Notes: generated by a model from the sequence alone, not told the origin. DNA of 35,943 nt from Comamonadaceae bacterium (GCA_947453645.1 CANGHG010000006.1:1-35943), one strand, 5' to 3'. Counted from the stretch's first letter, positions 9,383 to 17,688 are shown. Program-made: numbers and translations.

Positions 9383-10063
9383 ATGATCAAACTGTTTGTC
9401 GGCCTGGGCAACCCGGGCGCTGAGTACGAGGACACCCGACACAACGCCGGGTTTTGGTTCATTGATCAACTCGCCCAGCAACTCAAAGTGCAGTTGCAGC
9501 CCGACAAAAACTACCACGGCTGGGTGGCTCGCACCATGCTGCACGGCGAAACCATCTGGCTCTTGAAACCCGCCACCTTCATGAATTTGTCGGGCAAGTC
9601 GGTGGGCGCGTTGGCGCGGTTTTTCAAAATAGACCCCGCGCAAATCCTGGTGGCACACGATGAACTTGACGTGGTGCCAGGTGAAGCCAAGCTCAAGCTG
9701 GGTGGCAGCCACGCGGGGCACAACGGCTTGCGCGACATCCACGCCCACCTCGGCACCGACGCTTATTGGCGGCTGCGCTTAGGCATTGGCCACCCAGGTG
9801 TCAAGTCGGAAGTACTTCACTGGGTTTTGAAGAAGCCTGCACCAGAACAGCGAAAAGTGATTGACACTTGCATCGACAGAAGCCTGGCCGCCGTAGCCTT
9901 GATGGTGAGCGGCGACATGGTGAAAGCCACCCAACAGGTGCACACCAGCAAGCCGCCCAGGCCCAAACCGCCAAGACCGGCGGCGGCCTCTCCAACCAAG
10001 GAAGGCGATCTGCATGAAACACCTAACCACCCTGCCCCAGGCGCTGACACTCGGCCTGCTTAG
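9383..10063 (+). CDS. pth: Peptidyl-tRNA hydrolase
   Basis: Pth frees tRNA from peptidyl-tRNAs that drop off the ribosome. The start is placed at the ATG giving [12 protein letters not shown], the family's usual N-terminus; an in-frame ATG nine bases earlier is possible. The much longer open frame reaching back into rplY is accidental. Catalytic segments are present: [15 protein letters not shown] (active-site Asn and His), [10 protein letters not shown], and [11 protein letters not shown]...[12 protein letters not shown]. The core ends near residue 190. A proline/lysine/arginine-rich tail of roughly 35 residues follows, making 226 residues in all. The last 50 bases overlap the next gene in another frame. 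Confidence 0.95.
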   Translation: MIKLFVGLGNPGAEYEDTRHNAGFWFIDQLAQQLKVQLQPDKNYHGWVARTMLHGETIWLLKPATFMNLSGKSVGALARFFKIDPAQILVAHDELDVVPGEAKLKLGGSHAGHNGLRDIHAHLGTDAYWRLRLGIGHPGVKSEVLHWVLKKPAPEQRKVIDTCIDRSLAAVALMVSGDMVKATQQVHTSKPPRPKPPRPAAASPTKEGDLHETPNHPAPGADTRPA

Positions 10064-10313
10064 CCTTTGCCTGGCCTCGCCAATCGGCGCGTTGGCCAAA
10101 ACCAAAACCGCGCCGCCGCCGTTGCAATGCGAACGTGATGGCAAGTTGCAAGCCTGTGACGATCAGCCTGAAGTAGCCAAACCCAAGAAAGGCGTGGCGT
10201 TCAAAGCACAGGCCACAGACGGTGCTGGCATGACCGACAAGCCAGCCAAGAAGTCCAAGAAAAAGAGCAAAAAATCCGCCAATAAGAAAGCCAAGCGCAG
10301 CGTGGCTGAATAA
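10014..10313 (+). CDS. Small lysine-rich exported protein of unknown function
   Basis: I do not recognise a named family. The 99-residue product starts with a signal peptide (hydrophobic [18 protein letters not shown], probable cleavage after ALA). Two cysteines flank a short segment ([10 protein letters not shown]), and the C-terminus is extremely basic ([20 protein letters not shown]). It overlaps the end of pth by 50 bases, but an AAGGAAGG ribosome-binding site about 8 bases before its ATG supports real translation. The basic tail could bind nucleic acid, anionic polymers or the envelope; that is only a guess. The ferredoxin gene ends 6 bases away on the other strand. Confidence 0.72.
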   Translation: MKHLTTLPQALTLGLLSLCLASPIGALAKTKTAPPPLQCERDGKLQACDDQPEVAKPKKGVAFKAQATDGAGMTDKPAKKSKKKSKKSANKKAKRSVAE

Positions 10314-10319
10314 GCGGGC

Positions 10320-10592
<273 letters not shown>

Positions 10593-11087
10593 TTACTGGC
10601 GGGCACTGGCGCTGGCCTTCATGTACTTCAGCACGCAGGGCGAGACAAACTGCGCCACATCGCCGCCCAGGGTGGCCACCTCGCGCACCAAGGTGCTGGA
10701 GATGCATTGGTGCACATCCAGGGTGTTCAAGAACACCGAGTCGATATGCGGCGCCAAGCGACGGTTCATGCCTGCGAGTTGAAACTCGTAGTCAAAGTCG
10801 GTCATGGAGCGGATGCCACGCACCATGGTGTGGGCACCGATGGATTGGGCAAAGTCAATCACCAGGCCTTCAAAGGTGTGGACTCGCACATTCGGGCTAT
10901 CGGCCAAGGCTTGGCGGGTCATGTCCACCCGCTCGTCCAGGGTGAACATGGTTTTCTTGTGATGGGCGCGTGCCACGGCAATCACCACCTGGTCGAACAT
11001 GCGTGCGGCGCGGCGCACGATGTCCTCGTGCCCCAAGGTGATGGGGTCGAAGGTGCCTGGATAAATGGCGATCACGGGCTTGGTCAT
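10593..11087 (-). CDS. coaD: Pantetheine-phosphate adenylyltransferase
   Basis: CoaD adenylates 4'-phosphopantetheine to dephospho-CoA, the penultimate step of coenzyme A synthesis. The 164-residue protein is of normal length when started at MTKPVIAIYPGTFDPIT; codons upstream encode no family sequence. It carries the nucleotidyltransferase motif TLGH (GTFDPITLGHEDI), the conserved RGIRSMTDFDYEFQLAGMNR block, and the C-terminal ISSTLVREVA motif that contacts ATP. It lies between rsmD and the ferredoxin gene on the minus strand; rsmD-coaD is a classic adjacent pair. Confidence 0.97.
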   Translation of the reverse strand: MTKPVIAIYPGTFDPITLGHEDIVRRAARMFDQVVIAVARAHHKKTMFTLDERVDMTRQALADSPNVRVHTFEGLVIDFAQSIGAHTMVRGIRSMTDFDYEFQLAGMNRRLAPHIDSVFLNTLDVHQCISSTLVREVATLGGDVAQFVSPCVLKYMKASASARQ

Positions 11088-11118
11088 GGCAAAAGCCTTG
11101 TTCGAGGAGGTCGGCGGA

Positions 11119-11679
11119 TTATGCCGCCCTCTGCAGCAAATGGGCGTGGACCGCACCTGCCTTCAAATGCTTGTGGAGTTGCCAACCTAGCAGCTGCAAA
11201 GCCTCGGCAGACCAGGCTTTGCCAGCTTCCAAGTAAACGAAACCGCTGTCTTTGATGCAGGCCTGAGCAGCGGCGAGCATGCGGTCATATTGGGGGAAAT
11301 CGTAGGGCGGGTCGAGGAACACCAGGTCCAAGCTGTGCGGCGCTTGTTGGCGCAGCAAGGCCAGGCCATCGCCGCGTTGAACCCGAATTTGGGTGGCCCC
11401 GAGTTTGGCTTGGCTTTTGGTCATGGCCTCCACGCAGTGGCTGTTGGATTCGCACATCACCACCGAGGCAGCGCCGCGTGAGGCTGCCTCAAAGCCCAAT
11501 GCGCCTGTGCCTGCGAAAGCGTCCACACATTGCCAGCCACTCAGGTCTTGGCCCAGCCAGTTGAACAAGGTTTCCCGCACACGGTCCGGGGTGGGCCGCA
11601 CATCGGCGATTTTGGCCAAAGGCAGCTTGCTGCGCTTCCACTGACCGCCAATGATGCGCACCTCACCAGGCGTTTTCAT
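11119..11679 (-). CDS. rsmD: 16S rRNA (guanine(966)-N(2))-methyltransferase RsmD
   Basis: RsmD methylates G966 of 16S rRNA. The start giving MKTPGEVRIIGGQWKR yields 186 residues, matching the family. It overlaps the stop of the upstream M16 peptidase gene as ATGA. Motifs are the RNA-contacting RPTPDRVRETLFNWL, the SAM-binding VDAFAGTGALGFEAASRGA and the catalytic LDPPYDFPQYD. The longer open frame to 11817 is overlap with the peptidase gene and is not needed. It forms an operon-like run with the two peptidases upstream and coaD downstream. Confidence 0.96.
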   Translation of the reverse strand: MKTPGEVRIIGGQWKRSKLPLAKIADVRPTPDRVRETLFNWLGQDLSGWQCVDAFAGTGALGFEAASRGAASVVMCESNSHCVEAMTKSQAKLGATQIRVQRGDGLALLRQQAPHSLDLVFLDPPYDFPQYDRMLAAAQACIKDSGFVYLEAGKAWSAEALQLLGWQLHKHLKAGAVHAHLLQRAA

Positions 11680-12998
11680 GGCTGGCCCCCTAGGATGACG
11701 GTCACCATGCGCTCGGGTTGCAGGTTGCGGGCAAAGGCCTGCTGAATGTCTTTGGCCGTGAGCTTGTCCACTTGCGCGGTCCAAGTGTCCAGATAGTCCA
11801 GCGGCAGGTCGTACCAAGCGATGTTGCTCAGGTTGTCCATCAGCTTGCGGTTGCTGTCCAAGCGCAGCGCAAAGCCGCCAATCAGGAAGTCTTTGGCGGC
11901 TTTCACTTCCTTGTCGGTGGGGCCGTTTTTCACAAACTCGGCCACCACCTCTTGGGCTACTGTCACCGCTTGCTGGGCTTGGTCGGGGCGGGTTTGCAGG
12001 CCCACGGTGAAGGCGCCTGCATGCTGACCCGGCGAAAAATAGCTGTAAACGCTGTAACTCAAGCCTCGCTTTTCACGCACCTGCTCGGTCAAGCGGGACA
12101 CAAAACCGCCGCCGCCCAACACATAGTTGCCCACGGTCAGCGCCAAAAAATCGGGGTTTTTGCGCGCAATTCCAGGCTGGCCGATGAACACATGGGCCTG
12201 GGCCGACTCGAAGGGCAGCTGGATCTTGACGGGCTGGGTTAGTGCTTGCACCTCTGCAACCCCAATAGGGACAGTGCAAGATGGTCTGGCTGGCAATCCT
12301 GCCAGCAATTGCATTACCCGGGCTTGGGCCTGTGCTCGGTTGAGCGCCCCCACGATGCTCACCTTGGCCAGGCAAGGCTGCAAATAGGTGGCGTGGAACT
12401 GCGCCATCTGCTGGGTGTCGATGGCTTGCAGGCTCTTGTCGTCGGGTTGAGCGCCATAAGGGTGGTCGCCAAACACGGCCTGGTTGTAGGCCTTGGTCGC
12501 CACATTGGCTGGTTTGGTGTTGGCCTCTTGGATGCTGGCCCTCCAGCGTTCACGCTCGCTTTGCCAGACATGTTCGGAGAAGCTGGGATGGGCCAACTGG
12601 CGGGCTGCCAGGCTGATGGCCGCGTCCAGCAATTCGGGGCGGGTGAGGCTGCGCAAGCTCAGGCTCATGCGGTCGGCGGTGGAACTGGCCGTCACTGATG
12701 CGCCCAAATCGGCCCAGGCCTCGCCCAAGGCGTTTTCGTCCATGGCGGGTAAGCCATCGCTGGCCTTGACGCCCTTGCCCATCATGAAGGCAGTGGCACT
12801 GGACAAGCCGCTGTGTCCCACGCCGTCACGGCGTGAGCCGGCATCGAATTCAAGTTGCAAATCGACCATGGGCAGGCCAGGCACCTCGATCAAATACACC
12901 TGGGCACCGTTGTCCATGGTCCAGTGTTGAATCGGCAAGCCCGCTTGGGCCGACAGCCAAAACGAGAGCCCCAAGGCCAAAGAGATGAAGCGTTTCAT
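11676..12998 (-). CDS. M16-family peptidase homologue lacking the zinc motif (exported)
   Basis: This 440-residue insulinase-fold protein has a signal peptide (ISLALGLSFWLSAQA). At the place of the catalytic HxxEH motif it reads HSGLS (residues 62-66), so the zinc ligands are mostly missing and it is probably not catalytic by itself. It keeps the C-terminal-domain signature GGGFVSRLTEQVREKRGLSYSVYSYF, with the Arg/Tyr pair that contacts substrate. The gene directly upstream encodes a full HxxEH partner, and the two overlap by ATGA. This fits a heterodimeric periplasmic M16B protease similar to mitochondrial processing peptidase, with this as the non-catalytic subunit. The substrate is unknown. 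Confidence 0.93.
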   Translation of the reverse strand: MKRFISLALGLSFWLSAQAGLPIQHWTMDNGAQVYLIEVPGLPMVDLQLEFDAGSRRDGVGHSGLSSATAFMMGKGVKASDGLPAMDENALGEAWADLGASVTASSTADRMSLSLRSLTRPELLDAAISLAARQLAHPSFSEHVWQSERERWRASIQEANTKPANVATKAYNQAVFGDHPYGAQPDDKSLQAIDTQQMAQFHATYLQPCLAKVSIVGALNRAQAQARVMQLLAGLPARPSCTVPIGVAEVQALTQPVKIQLPFESAQAHVFIGQPGIARKNPDFLALTVGNYVLGGGGFVSRLTEQVREKRGLSYSVYSYFSPGQHAGAFTVGLQTRPDQAQQAVTVAQEVVAEFVKNGPTDKEVKAAKDFLIGGFALRLDSNRKLMDNLSNIAWYDLPLDYLDTWTAQVDKLTAKDIQQAFARNLQPERMVTVILGGQP

Positions 12999-14431
12999 CG
13001 TGCACCCTCCCCCATGTGTCGTGCACCAGGCAAGGGTTTGCGCAGTGCGGGTCTGGGGCCTGATTGAGGGATCAAGGTGGCCACAGTCAGGTTGTCATCA
13101 CCAAAATAGGTTTTGGCCACTTGTTGCACCTGGGCAGGGGTGACAGCCACCAGTTTGTCGATGAACAAATCGGGGGCGTTCAAGGGCAAGCCTTCCACCC
13201 AATGGCTGCCCAATTCACGCGCTTGGTTGAACAAGGAGTCACGCTGGTAAACGCTGGCGGCCAGCCACTGGGCCTTGACCCGTTTCATCTCGGCCTCGCT
13301 CACGCCTTCTTGGGCGATTCGGGCCAGCTGGGCGCGCAAAGCGGCTTCAAGTTGCTCGGTGGTTTTCCCTTTGGCAGGCACGCCCTCCAAGGTGAACACC
13401 TGGGGACCTCGGCCATTCAAGCCGTTGGAGGCACCCGCGCTGTCGGCCAGGCGGTCTGCGCCTTGGGTGAGGGCACGGTCCAGCCTCGCCCCGCTGTAGC
13501 CGTCGAGCACCGCGGACAGCATGGTCAAGGCCAAGGCGTCATGGTTGCTGGGCGAGTCGTCAAAGGCGGTGAAGCCCGGCACCTTCCAAGACAAGACCAC
13601 ATAAGCTTGCTCGGCGGGCGCCTTGACTTGCAATCGGCGTGTGCCGGTTTGGACTGGTTCGAGTTGCGGTTTGCGTGGCGGCACCGGGGCCGCTTGGATC
13701 ACGCCGTAATACTGATCGGCCCAAGCTTTGACCTGCTTGACGTCCACATCGCCGACCACCACCACCGCGGCATTGGCAGGCACATACCAGCGCTTGTAAA
13801 AGTCGCGGGCGTCTTGCGGCGTCATGGCGTCCAAGTCGTTCATCCAACCCACCACGGGGCGGCGGTAAGGCGATGCGGTGAACTGGGTGGCGTTGAGTTG
13901 CTCGTAAAGCATCATGCGCGGCACGTCCTCGGTGCGCATGCGGCGCTCCTCTTTCACCACCTCAAGCTCTCGCTTGAATTCGTCGTCTGGCCACTGGTTG
14001 TGGGCGAAACGATCGGCTTCGAGCTCCATCACATCGCGCAAGCGCGACGCTGGTATTTGCTGGTAATAGCCGGTGTAGTCTTTGTTGGTGAAGGCGTTTT
14101 CGCGTCCACCCAGCGCCGCCACACGACGGGAAAATTCACCCGGCTTGAGCTTGGCCGAACCCTTGAACAGCATGTGCTCCAGCACATGGGCCACGCCAGT
14201 GACGCCATCCACTTCGTCCATCGAGCCCACCTTCACCCACAGCATGTGCACGGCGGTGGGGGCGCGGGCGTCGGCCTTGACGATCAGGGTCATGCCATTT
14301 TTCAAGGTGAATTGCTGCACCTCTTGCGCTGCAACACCTTGGGCGGCAACAGCCTGCATGGCAAAGGCAGCCAAACAGCAAAGGATGGCACCAAGCCACT
14401 GGCGCTGAAAGACGGGATAAGGGGGTTTCAT
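12995..14431 (-). CDS. M16-family zinc metallopeptidase (catalytic subunit, exported)
   Basis: This 478-residue protein begins with a signal peptide (AILCCLAAFAMQAVAA). It carries the inverted zinc motif HVLEH at residues 82-86, and the third ligand is in the conserved ELEVVKEERR segment about 76 residues later. The conserved GGRENAFTNKDYTGYYQQ stretch between them is typical of M16B enzymes. It should act in the periplasm on peptides or small unfolded proteins. The stop overlaps the start of the inactive partner (ATGA), implying balanced synthesis of both subunits. It is read divergently from ftsY across a 62-bp gap. Confidence 0.95.
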   Translation of the reverse strand: MKPPYPVFQRQWLGAILCCLAAFAMQAVAAQGVAAQEVQQFTLKNGMTLIVKADARAPTAVHMLWVKVGSMDEVDGVTGVAHVLEHMLFKGSAKLKPGEFSRRVAALGGRENAFTNKDYTGYYQQIPASRLRDVMELEADRFAHNQWPDDEFKRELEVVKEERRMRTEDVPRMMLYEQLNATQFTASPYRRPVVGWMNDLDAMTPQDARDFYKRWYVPANAAVVVVGDVDVKQVKAWADQYYGVIQAAPVPPRKPQLEPVQTGTRRLQVKAPAEQAYVVLSWKVPGFTAFDDSPSNHDALALTMLSAVLDGYSGARLDRALTQGADRLADSAGASNGLNGRGPQVFTLEGVPAKGKTTEQLEAALRAQLARIAQEGVSEAEMKRVKAQWLAASVYQRDSLFNQARELGSHWVEGLPLNAPDLFIDKLVAVTPAQVQQVAKTYFGDDNLTVATLIPQSGPRPALRKPLPGARHMGEGAR

Positions 14432-14493
14432 AGAATGGGCCAGGAACAGGCCTGCGGTTTGCAGGCTGTCTGCATTCTAGAAACCTCCCGCCC

Positions 14494-15483
14494 ATGTTCA
14501 GCATCTTCAAGCGAAAAACCCCTTCAGCGCCGCCTCCTCCCAGCAACCAGGCGGCCCAAGTGGCGAGCCAAAGCTGGTTGGGCCGATTGCGCAGTGGCTT
14601 GCAACGCACGGGCAGCAGCATCGCCGGGGTGTTTGGTGGCAAGGTCATTGATGACGCCTTGTACGAAGAACTCGAATCCGCCTTGCTGATGGCCGACGCG
14701 GGCATGGCCGCCACCCAGCATGTGCTCAAAGCCTTGAAGCAAGCCGTGAAAGAACACGGCAGCCAAGACCCCAGTCAGGTCAAAGCCCTGCTGGTCCAGG
14801 TGTTGGCTGATTTGCTGCGCCCACTGGAAGGCCGCATCCGATTGGATCAGCACCAACCCACGGTCATCATGGTGGCAGGTGTCAATGGGGCGGGCAAAAC
14901 CACCTCCATTGGTAAGCTCACCCGCCACCTGAGCGACGCGGGCGCCAGCGTGTTGCTAGCGGCCGCCGACACCTTCCGCGCAGCGGCCAAAGAGCAGCTC
15001 TTGGTTTGGGCCGACCGCAACAGCGTGGACATCGTCAGCCAAGACCAAGGCGACCCTGCTGCGGTGAGTTTTGACGCGGTGACCGCTGGGCGTGCCCGTG
15101 GCAAGGACGTGGTCTTGGTGGACACCGCAGGCCGTTTGCCCACCCAGTTGCACCTCATGGAAGAGCTGAAAAAAATCAAGCGTGTGGTGCAAAAGGCCGA
15201 TGCCAGCGCACCCCACGAGGTGCTGCTGGTGATCGACGGCAACACCGGTCAAAACGCCCTCGCCCAAGTGAAAGCCTTTGACGACACCTTGGGGCTGACC
15301 GGCCTGATCGTCACCAAACTCGACGGCACGGCCAAAGGCGGTGTGCTCGCGGCCATTGCCCTGTGGGCCGCGCAACGCAGCGCCGACCAGGCCTTGGCGG
15401 TGTATTTCATTGGCATTGGCGAACAACTCGAAGACCTGCAAGCCTTCAGCGCCGATGAATTTGCCCAAGCCCTGATTGCTTGA
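14494..15483 (+). CDS. ftsY: Signal recognition particle receptor FtsY
   Basis: FtsY is the membrane-associated GTPase that docks SRP-ribosome complexes at the SecYEG translocon. The 329-residue protein has a very short A domain (about 30 residues, basic at the start and proline-rich), an N domain, and the G domain. The G domain contains GVNGAGKTTSIGKL (G1, about residues 129-142), LAAADTFRAAAKEQL, VLVDTAGRLPTQ (G3), and TKLDGTAKGGV (G4). The short acidic region contrasts with E. coli FtsY (about 500 residues) but is usual in betaproteobacteria. It is divergent from the M16 pair, an arrangement conserved in Burkholderiales. Confidence 0.97.
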   Translation: MFSIFKRKTPSAPPPPSNQAAQVASQSWLGRLRSGLQRTGSSIAGVFGGKVIDDALYEELESALLMADAGMAATQHVLKALKQAVKEHGSQDPSQVKALLVQVLADLLRPLEGRIRLDQHQPTVIMVAGVNGAGKTTSIGKLTRHLSDAGASVLLAAADTFRAAAKEQLLVWADRNSVDIVSQDQGDPAAVSFDAVTAGRARGKDVVLVDTAGRLPTQLHLMEELKKIKRVVQKADASAPHEVLLVIDGNTGQNALAQVKAFDDTLGLTGLIVTKLDGTAKGGVLAAIALWAAQRSADQALAVYFIGIGEQLEDLQAFSADEFAQALIA

Positions 15484-15499
15484 ACCCGAAAGGCTGCCC

Positions 15500-15952
15500 A
15501 TGGACGACCTCACCCCCCACACCGAACCCCGCCGCATCGACCAGCTGCTGGACCATTACGGCTACAGCCACCAACACCCGGTGAACGAGCGCATCCATTT
15601 CTTGGCCATTCCGCTCATCATGCTCACCCTCATTGGGCTGATGTTTGAGATCCACCCCGCCGTGGCCTATGTGTTTTTGGCGGCCAGTATGGTGTACTAC
15701 CTGCGTTTGTCCCTGGTGTTTGCAGCAGTCATGGCGGCTTGGACCGCGCTCATGCTGATGTTGGTATTTGCCATGGGAGAGCATCGATTGCTGATCTGCG
15801 TGACCGTGTTTGTAGGCGCTTGGGTGCTGCAATTCATCGGCCACCAACTCGAGGGCAAAAAACCCTCGTTCTTTGAGGATGTGCAATACCTCTGGGTGGG
15901 GCCACTGTTTGTGCTGCGCCCACTGCTTCTTCGCTTCAAACTCACTTGGTAA
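15500..15952 (+). CDS. Mpo1-like (DUF962) integral membrane protein
   Basis: This 150-residue membrane protein matches the DUF962/Mpo1-like family. In yeast, Mpo1 is an Fe(II)-dependent dioxygenase for alpha-oxidation of 2-hydroxy fatty acids. Visible family motifs are HYGYSHQHPVNERIHFLAIP, with clustered histidines near the N-terminus, and QFIGHQLEGKKPSFFEDVQY near the C-terminus. Three to four hydrophobic segments lie between or after them. I chose the ATG at 15500, which has an AAAGG about 8 bases upstream, rather than a TTG overlapping ftsY. The enzyme activity in bacteria is inferred from the family only. It sits 16 bases after ftsY and 4 bases before the Old Yellow Enzyme gene. Confidence 0.9.
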   Translation: MDDLTPHTEPRRIDQLLDHYGYSHQHPVNERIHFLAIPLIMLTLIGLMFEIHPAVAYVFLAASMVYYLRLSLVFAAVMAAWTALMLMLVFAMGEHRLLICVTVFVGAWVLQFIGHQLEGKKPSFFEDVQYLWVGPLFVLRPLLLRFKLTW

Positions 15953-15956
15953 ACCC

Positions 15957-17036
15957 ATGACAGACAAACTTTTTCAGCCGGTTCAAATCGGCGATATGTA
16001 CTTGGCCAACCGCGTGGTCATGGCCCCGCTCACCCGCTGCCGCGCCGACGAGCCTGCGGGCGACCTGCCTGGCAGCGCCATGAACATCGAGTACTACCGC
16101 CAACGCAGCAACGCAGGTCTGATCATCAGCGAGGGCACCCAAATATCGCCTGTGGGCAAGGGCTACATGGCCACGCCTGGCATTTACTCAGAGGCGCAAG
16201 TTCAAGGCTGGCAGCCCATCACCCAGGCGGTGCACCAGGCAGGCTCCAAGATCGTGGCGCAAATTTGGCACGTGGGTCGCATCAGCCACCCCGACCTCAC
16301 AGGCGGCGCCACACCCGTGGCGCCGTCCGCCGTGGCAGCCAAAGTGTCGGCCTACACCCGCAATGGCAAACAACAAGCGTCCGTGCCCCATGCCTTGAGC
16401 CTGGATGAGATCAAGGCAGTGGTGGGCCAGTTTCGCCAAGCCGCTGCCAATGCCATTCGGGCCGGTTTTGACGGTGTGGAAATTCACGGGGCCAACGGCT
16501 ATTTGGTCGACCAGTTTTTGCGCGACGGCAGCAACCACCGCACCGACGCCTATGGCGGCTCGCCTGAGAACCGCTGCCGTTTTGCCTTGGAAGTGGTGGA
16601 CGCGGTGGTGGCCGAAATTGGCGCGGGCCGCGTGGGCATTCGCTTGTCGCCTGTCACCCCCGCCAACGACGCCCATGGCTCGGACCCGCAAGTGGTGTTT
16701 GGTCATTTGGTGGAGCAACTCAACCAACGCGGCATCGCCTTCATTCACTTCATCGAGGGCAGCACTGGCGGCCCGCGGGACCTGACGGGCTTTGACTTCG
16801 CCTGGGCTCGCCGCACCTTCAAGGGGGCTTACATTGCCAACAACGGCTATGACCGCCAAATGGCCATGGATGCGGTGGACCACGACCAGGCCGATGCCGT
16901 GGCGTTTGGGCGGCTCTACATTGCCAACCCCGACCTGGTGCAACGCCTTAAAACCAATGCTCCGCTGAACACGCCCAACCCCAAAACCTTTTACGCGCCG
17001 GGCCCTGAGGGCTATACCGACTACCCCAGCCTTTGA
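15957..17036 (+). CDS. Old Yellow Enzyme family ene-reductase (NADH:flavin oxidoreductase)
   Basis: This FMN-dependent TIM-barrel reductase has 359 residues, typical of NemA/OYE proteins that reduce activated alkenes, N-ethylmaleimide or nitrate esters. The start MTDKLFQPVQIGDMYLANR is the family N-terminus; the upstream extension overlaps the preceding gene. Recognisable segments are RVVMAPLTRCRA, IISEGTQISP, QIWHVGRISHPD, FDGVEIHGANGYLVDQFLRD (active site), SNHRTDAYGGSPENRCRF, and the C-terminal phosphate-binding VAFGRLYIANPDL. The physiological substrate cannot be told from sequence. It is spaced 3-4 bases from both neighbours, so probably lies in one transcription unit with them. Confidence 0.94.
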   Translation: MTDKLFQPVQIGDMYLANRVVMAPLTRCRADEPAGDLPGSAMNIEYYRQRSNAGLIISEGTQISPVGKGYMATPGIYSEAQVQGWQPITQAVHQAGSKIVAQIWHVGRISHPDLTGGATPVAPSAVAAKVSAYTRNGKQQASVPHALSLDEIKAVVGQFRQAAANAIRAGFDGVEIHGANGYLVDQFLRDGSNHRTDAYGGSPENRCRFALEVVDAVVAEIGAGRVGIRLSPVTPANDAHGSDPQVVFGHLVEQLNQRGIAFIHFIEGSTGGPRDLTGFDFAWARRTFKGAYIANNGYDRQMAMDAVDHDQADAVAFGRLYIANPDLVQRLKTNAPLNTPNPKTFYAPGPEGYTDYPSL

Positions 17037-17039
17037 CAG

Positions 17040-17588
17040 ATGACTGACACCAAAACCCACCCCCGCAACCACGGCATCTTGTCGGAAGAAACCCACCAAC
17101 TCAATCTGCTGAGACAACACCGGCGCATGCACCGACTGCGCCAACCGGTGGTGGTGCGGCCGTTCCCATTGGCCGAAGTTGCCGAGGGGCCTGTCATTTC
17201 GCGCGGCCAGCGTTTGGCAGATTGGGTGGCGTCCACCATTGGATCTTGGCGGTTCATCATCATTCAAAGCTCAGCCATCGCGGTTTGGATCACGGGCAAT
17301 GTGCTGGCCGGGGAAAGTGCATGGGACCCTTACCCCTTCATTCTGTTGAACCTGTTGCTGTCGTTTCAGGCAGCCTACACAGCCCCCGCCATCATGATGA
17401 GCCAGAACCGGCAATCGGAGTTGGACAGGAAACACGCTGAAAATGACTATGAAATCAATGTCAAAGCGGAGTTGGAAATTGAACTGCTGCACGACAAGAT
17501 CGACATCTTGAAAGAACAAGAACTGTTGAATTTGACCGAAGCCATCAAGGTATTGACAGCCAAGGTAGAGGCTTTGTCGCCCAAATAA
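17040..17588 (+). CDS. DUF1003 family membrane protein
   Basis: This 182-residue protein belongs to the DUF1003 family, whose function is not established. An N-terminal soluble, arginine- and histidine-rich segment is followed by ADWVASTIGSWRFIIIQSSAIAVWI, the family's hallmark first membrane helix region. A second hydrophobic segment (FILLNLLLSFQAAYTAPAIMMSQNR) carries the conserved APxIMMSQNR end. The C-terminal ~50 residues are charged and look like a coiled coil. The start is 3 bases after the previous stop. The next gene, rpoH, is separated by 100 bases that contain its own operator. Confidence 0.9.
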   Translation: MTDTKTHPRNHGILSEETHQLNLLRQHRRMHRLRQPVVVRPFPLAEVAEGPVISRGQRLADWVASTIGSWRFIIIQSSAIAVWITGNVLAGESAWDPYPFILLNLLLSFQAAYTAPAIMMSQNRQSELDRKHAENDYEINVKAELEIELLHDKIDILKEQELLNLTEAIKVLTAKVEALSPK

Positions 17589-17625
17589 TATCCATACAAA
17601 TCTGCTGTTAAATTGCGCTAGATCA

Positions 17626-17652
17626 TTAGCACTCTAAACACCTGAGTGCTAA
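17626..17652 (+). promoter_or_regulatory. Perfect CIRCE operator (HrcA binding site) upstream of rpoH
   Basis: TTAGCACTC-N9-GAGTGCTAA is an exact match to the CIRCE consensus, with both 9-base arms intact and the canonical 9-base spacer. It lies 36 bases before the chosen rpoH start, a usual place for HrcA repression. HrcA is the heat-sensitive repressor of groESL/dnaK-type genes. A TTAGCA-N18-TAATAT promoter-like pair overlaps the site (17626-17655), but that match is weak. Confidence 0.95.
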
Positions 17653-17676
17653 TATAGGGTTGTTACTGACATGGAT

Positions 17677-17681
17677 AGGAG
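17677..17681 (+). promoter_or_regulatory. Shine-Dalgarno sequence deciding the rpoH start
   Basis: AGGAG lies 7 bases before the ATG at 17689. This favours that codon over the in-frame ATG at 17671, which precedes the Shine-Dalgarno itself. Confidence 0.85.
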
Positions 17682-17688
17682 CCCATTG

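Noticed and set aside
13064-14689. 541-codon plus-strand open frame
   Set aside because: It lies wholly antisense to the catalytic M16 peptidase and into ftsY. The peptide is Gly/His/Gln/Leu-rich shadow sequence with no motif, while the peptidase on the other strand has clear HxxEH evidence.
16188-17267. 359-codon minus-strand open frame
   Set aside because: It is antisense to the Old Yellow Enzyme gene, a product of high third-position G+C in the real gene; no recognisable domain.
17682-17687. CCCATT as the -10 of a sigma-32 promoter for rpoH
   Set aside because: It overlaps the spacer between the Shine-Dalgarno and the start codon and has no CTTGAA-like -35 at the right distance.
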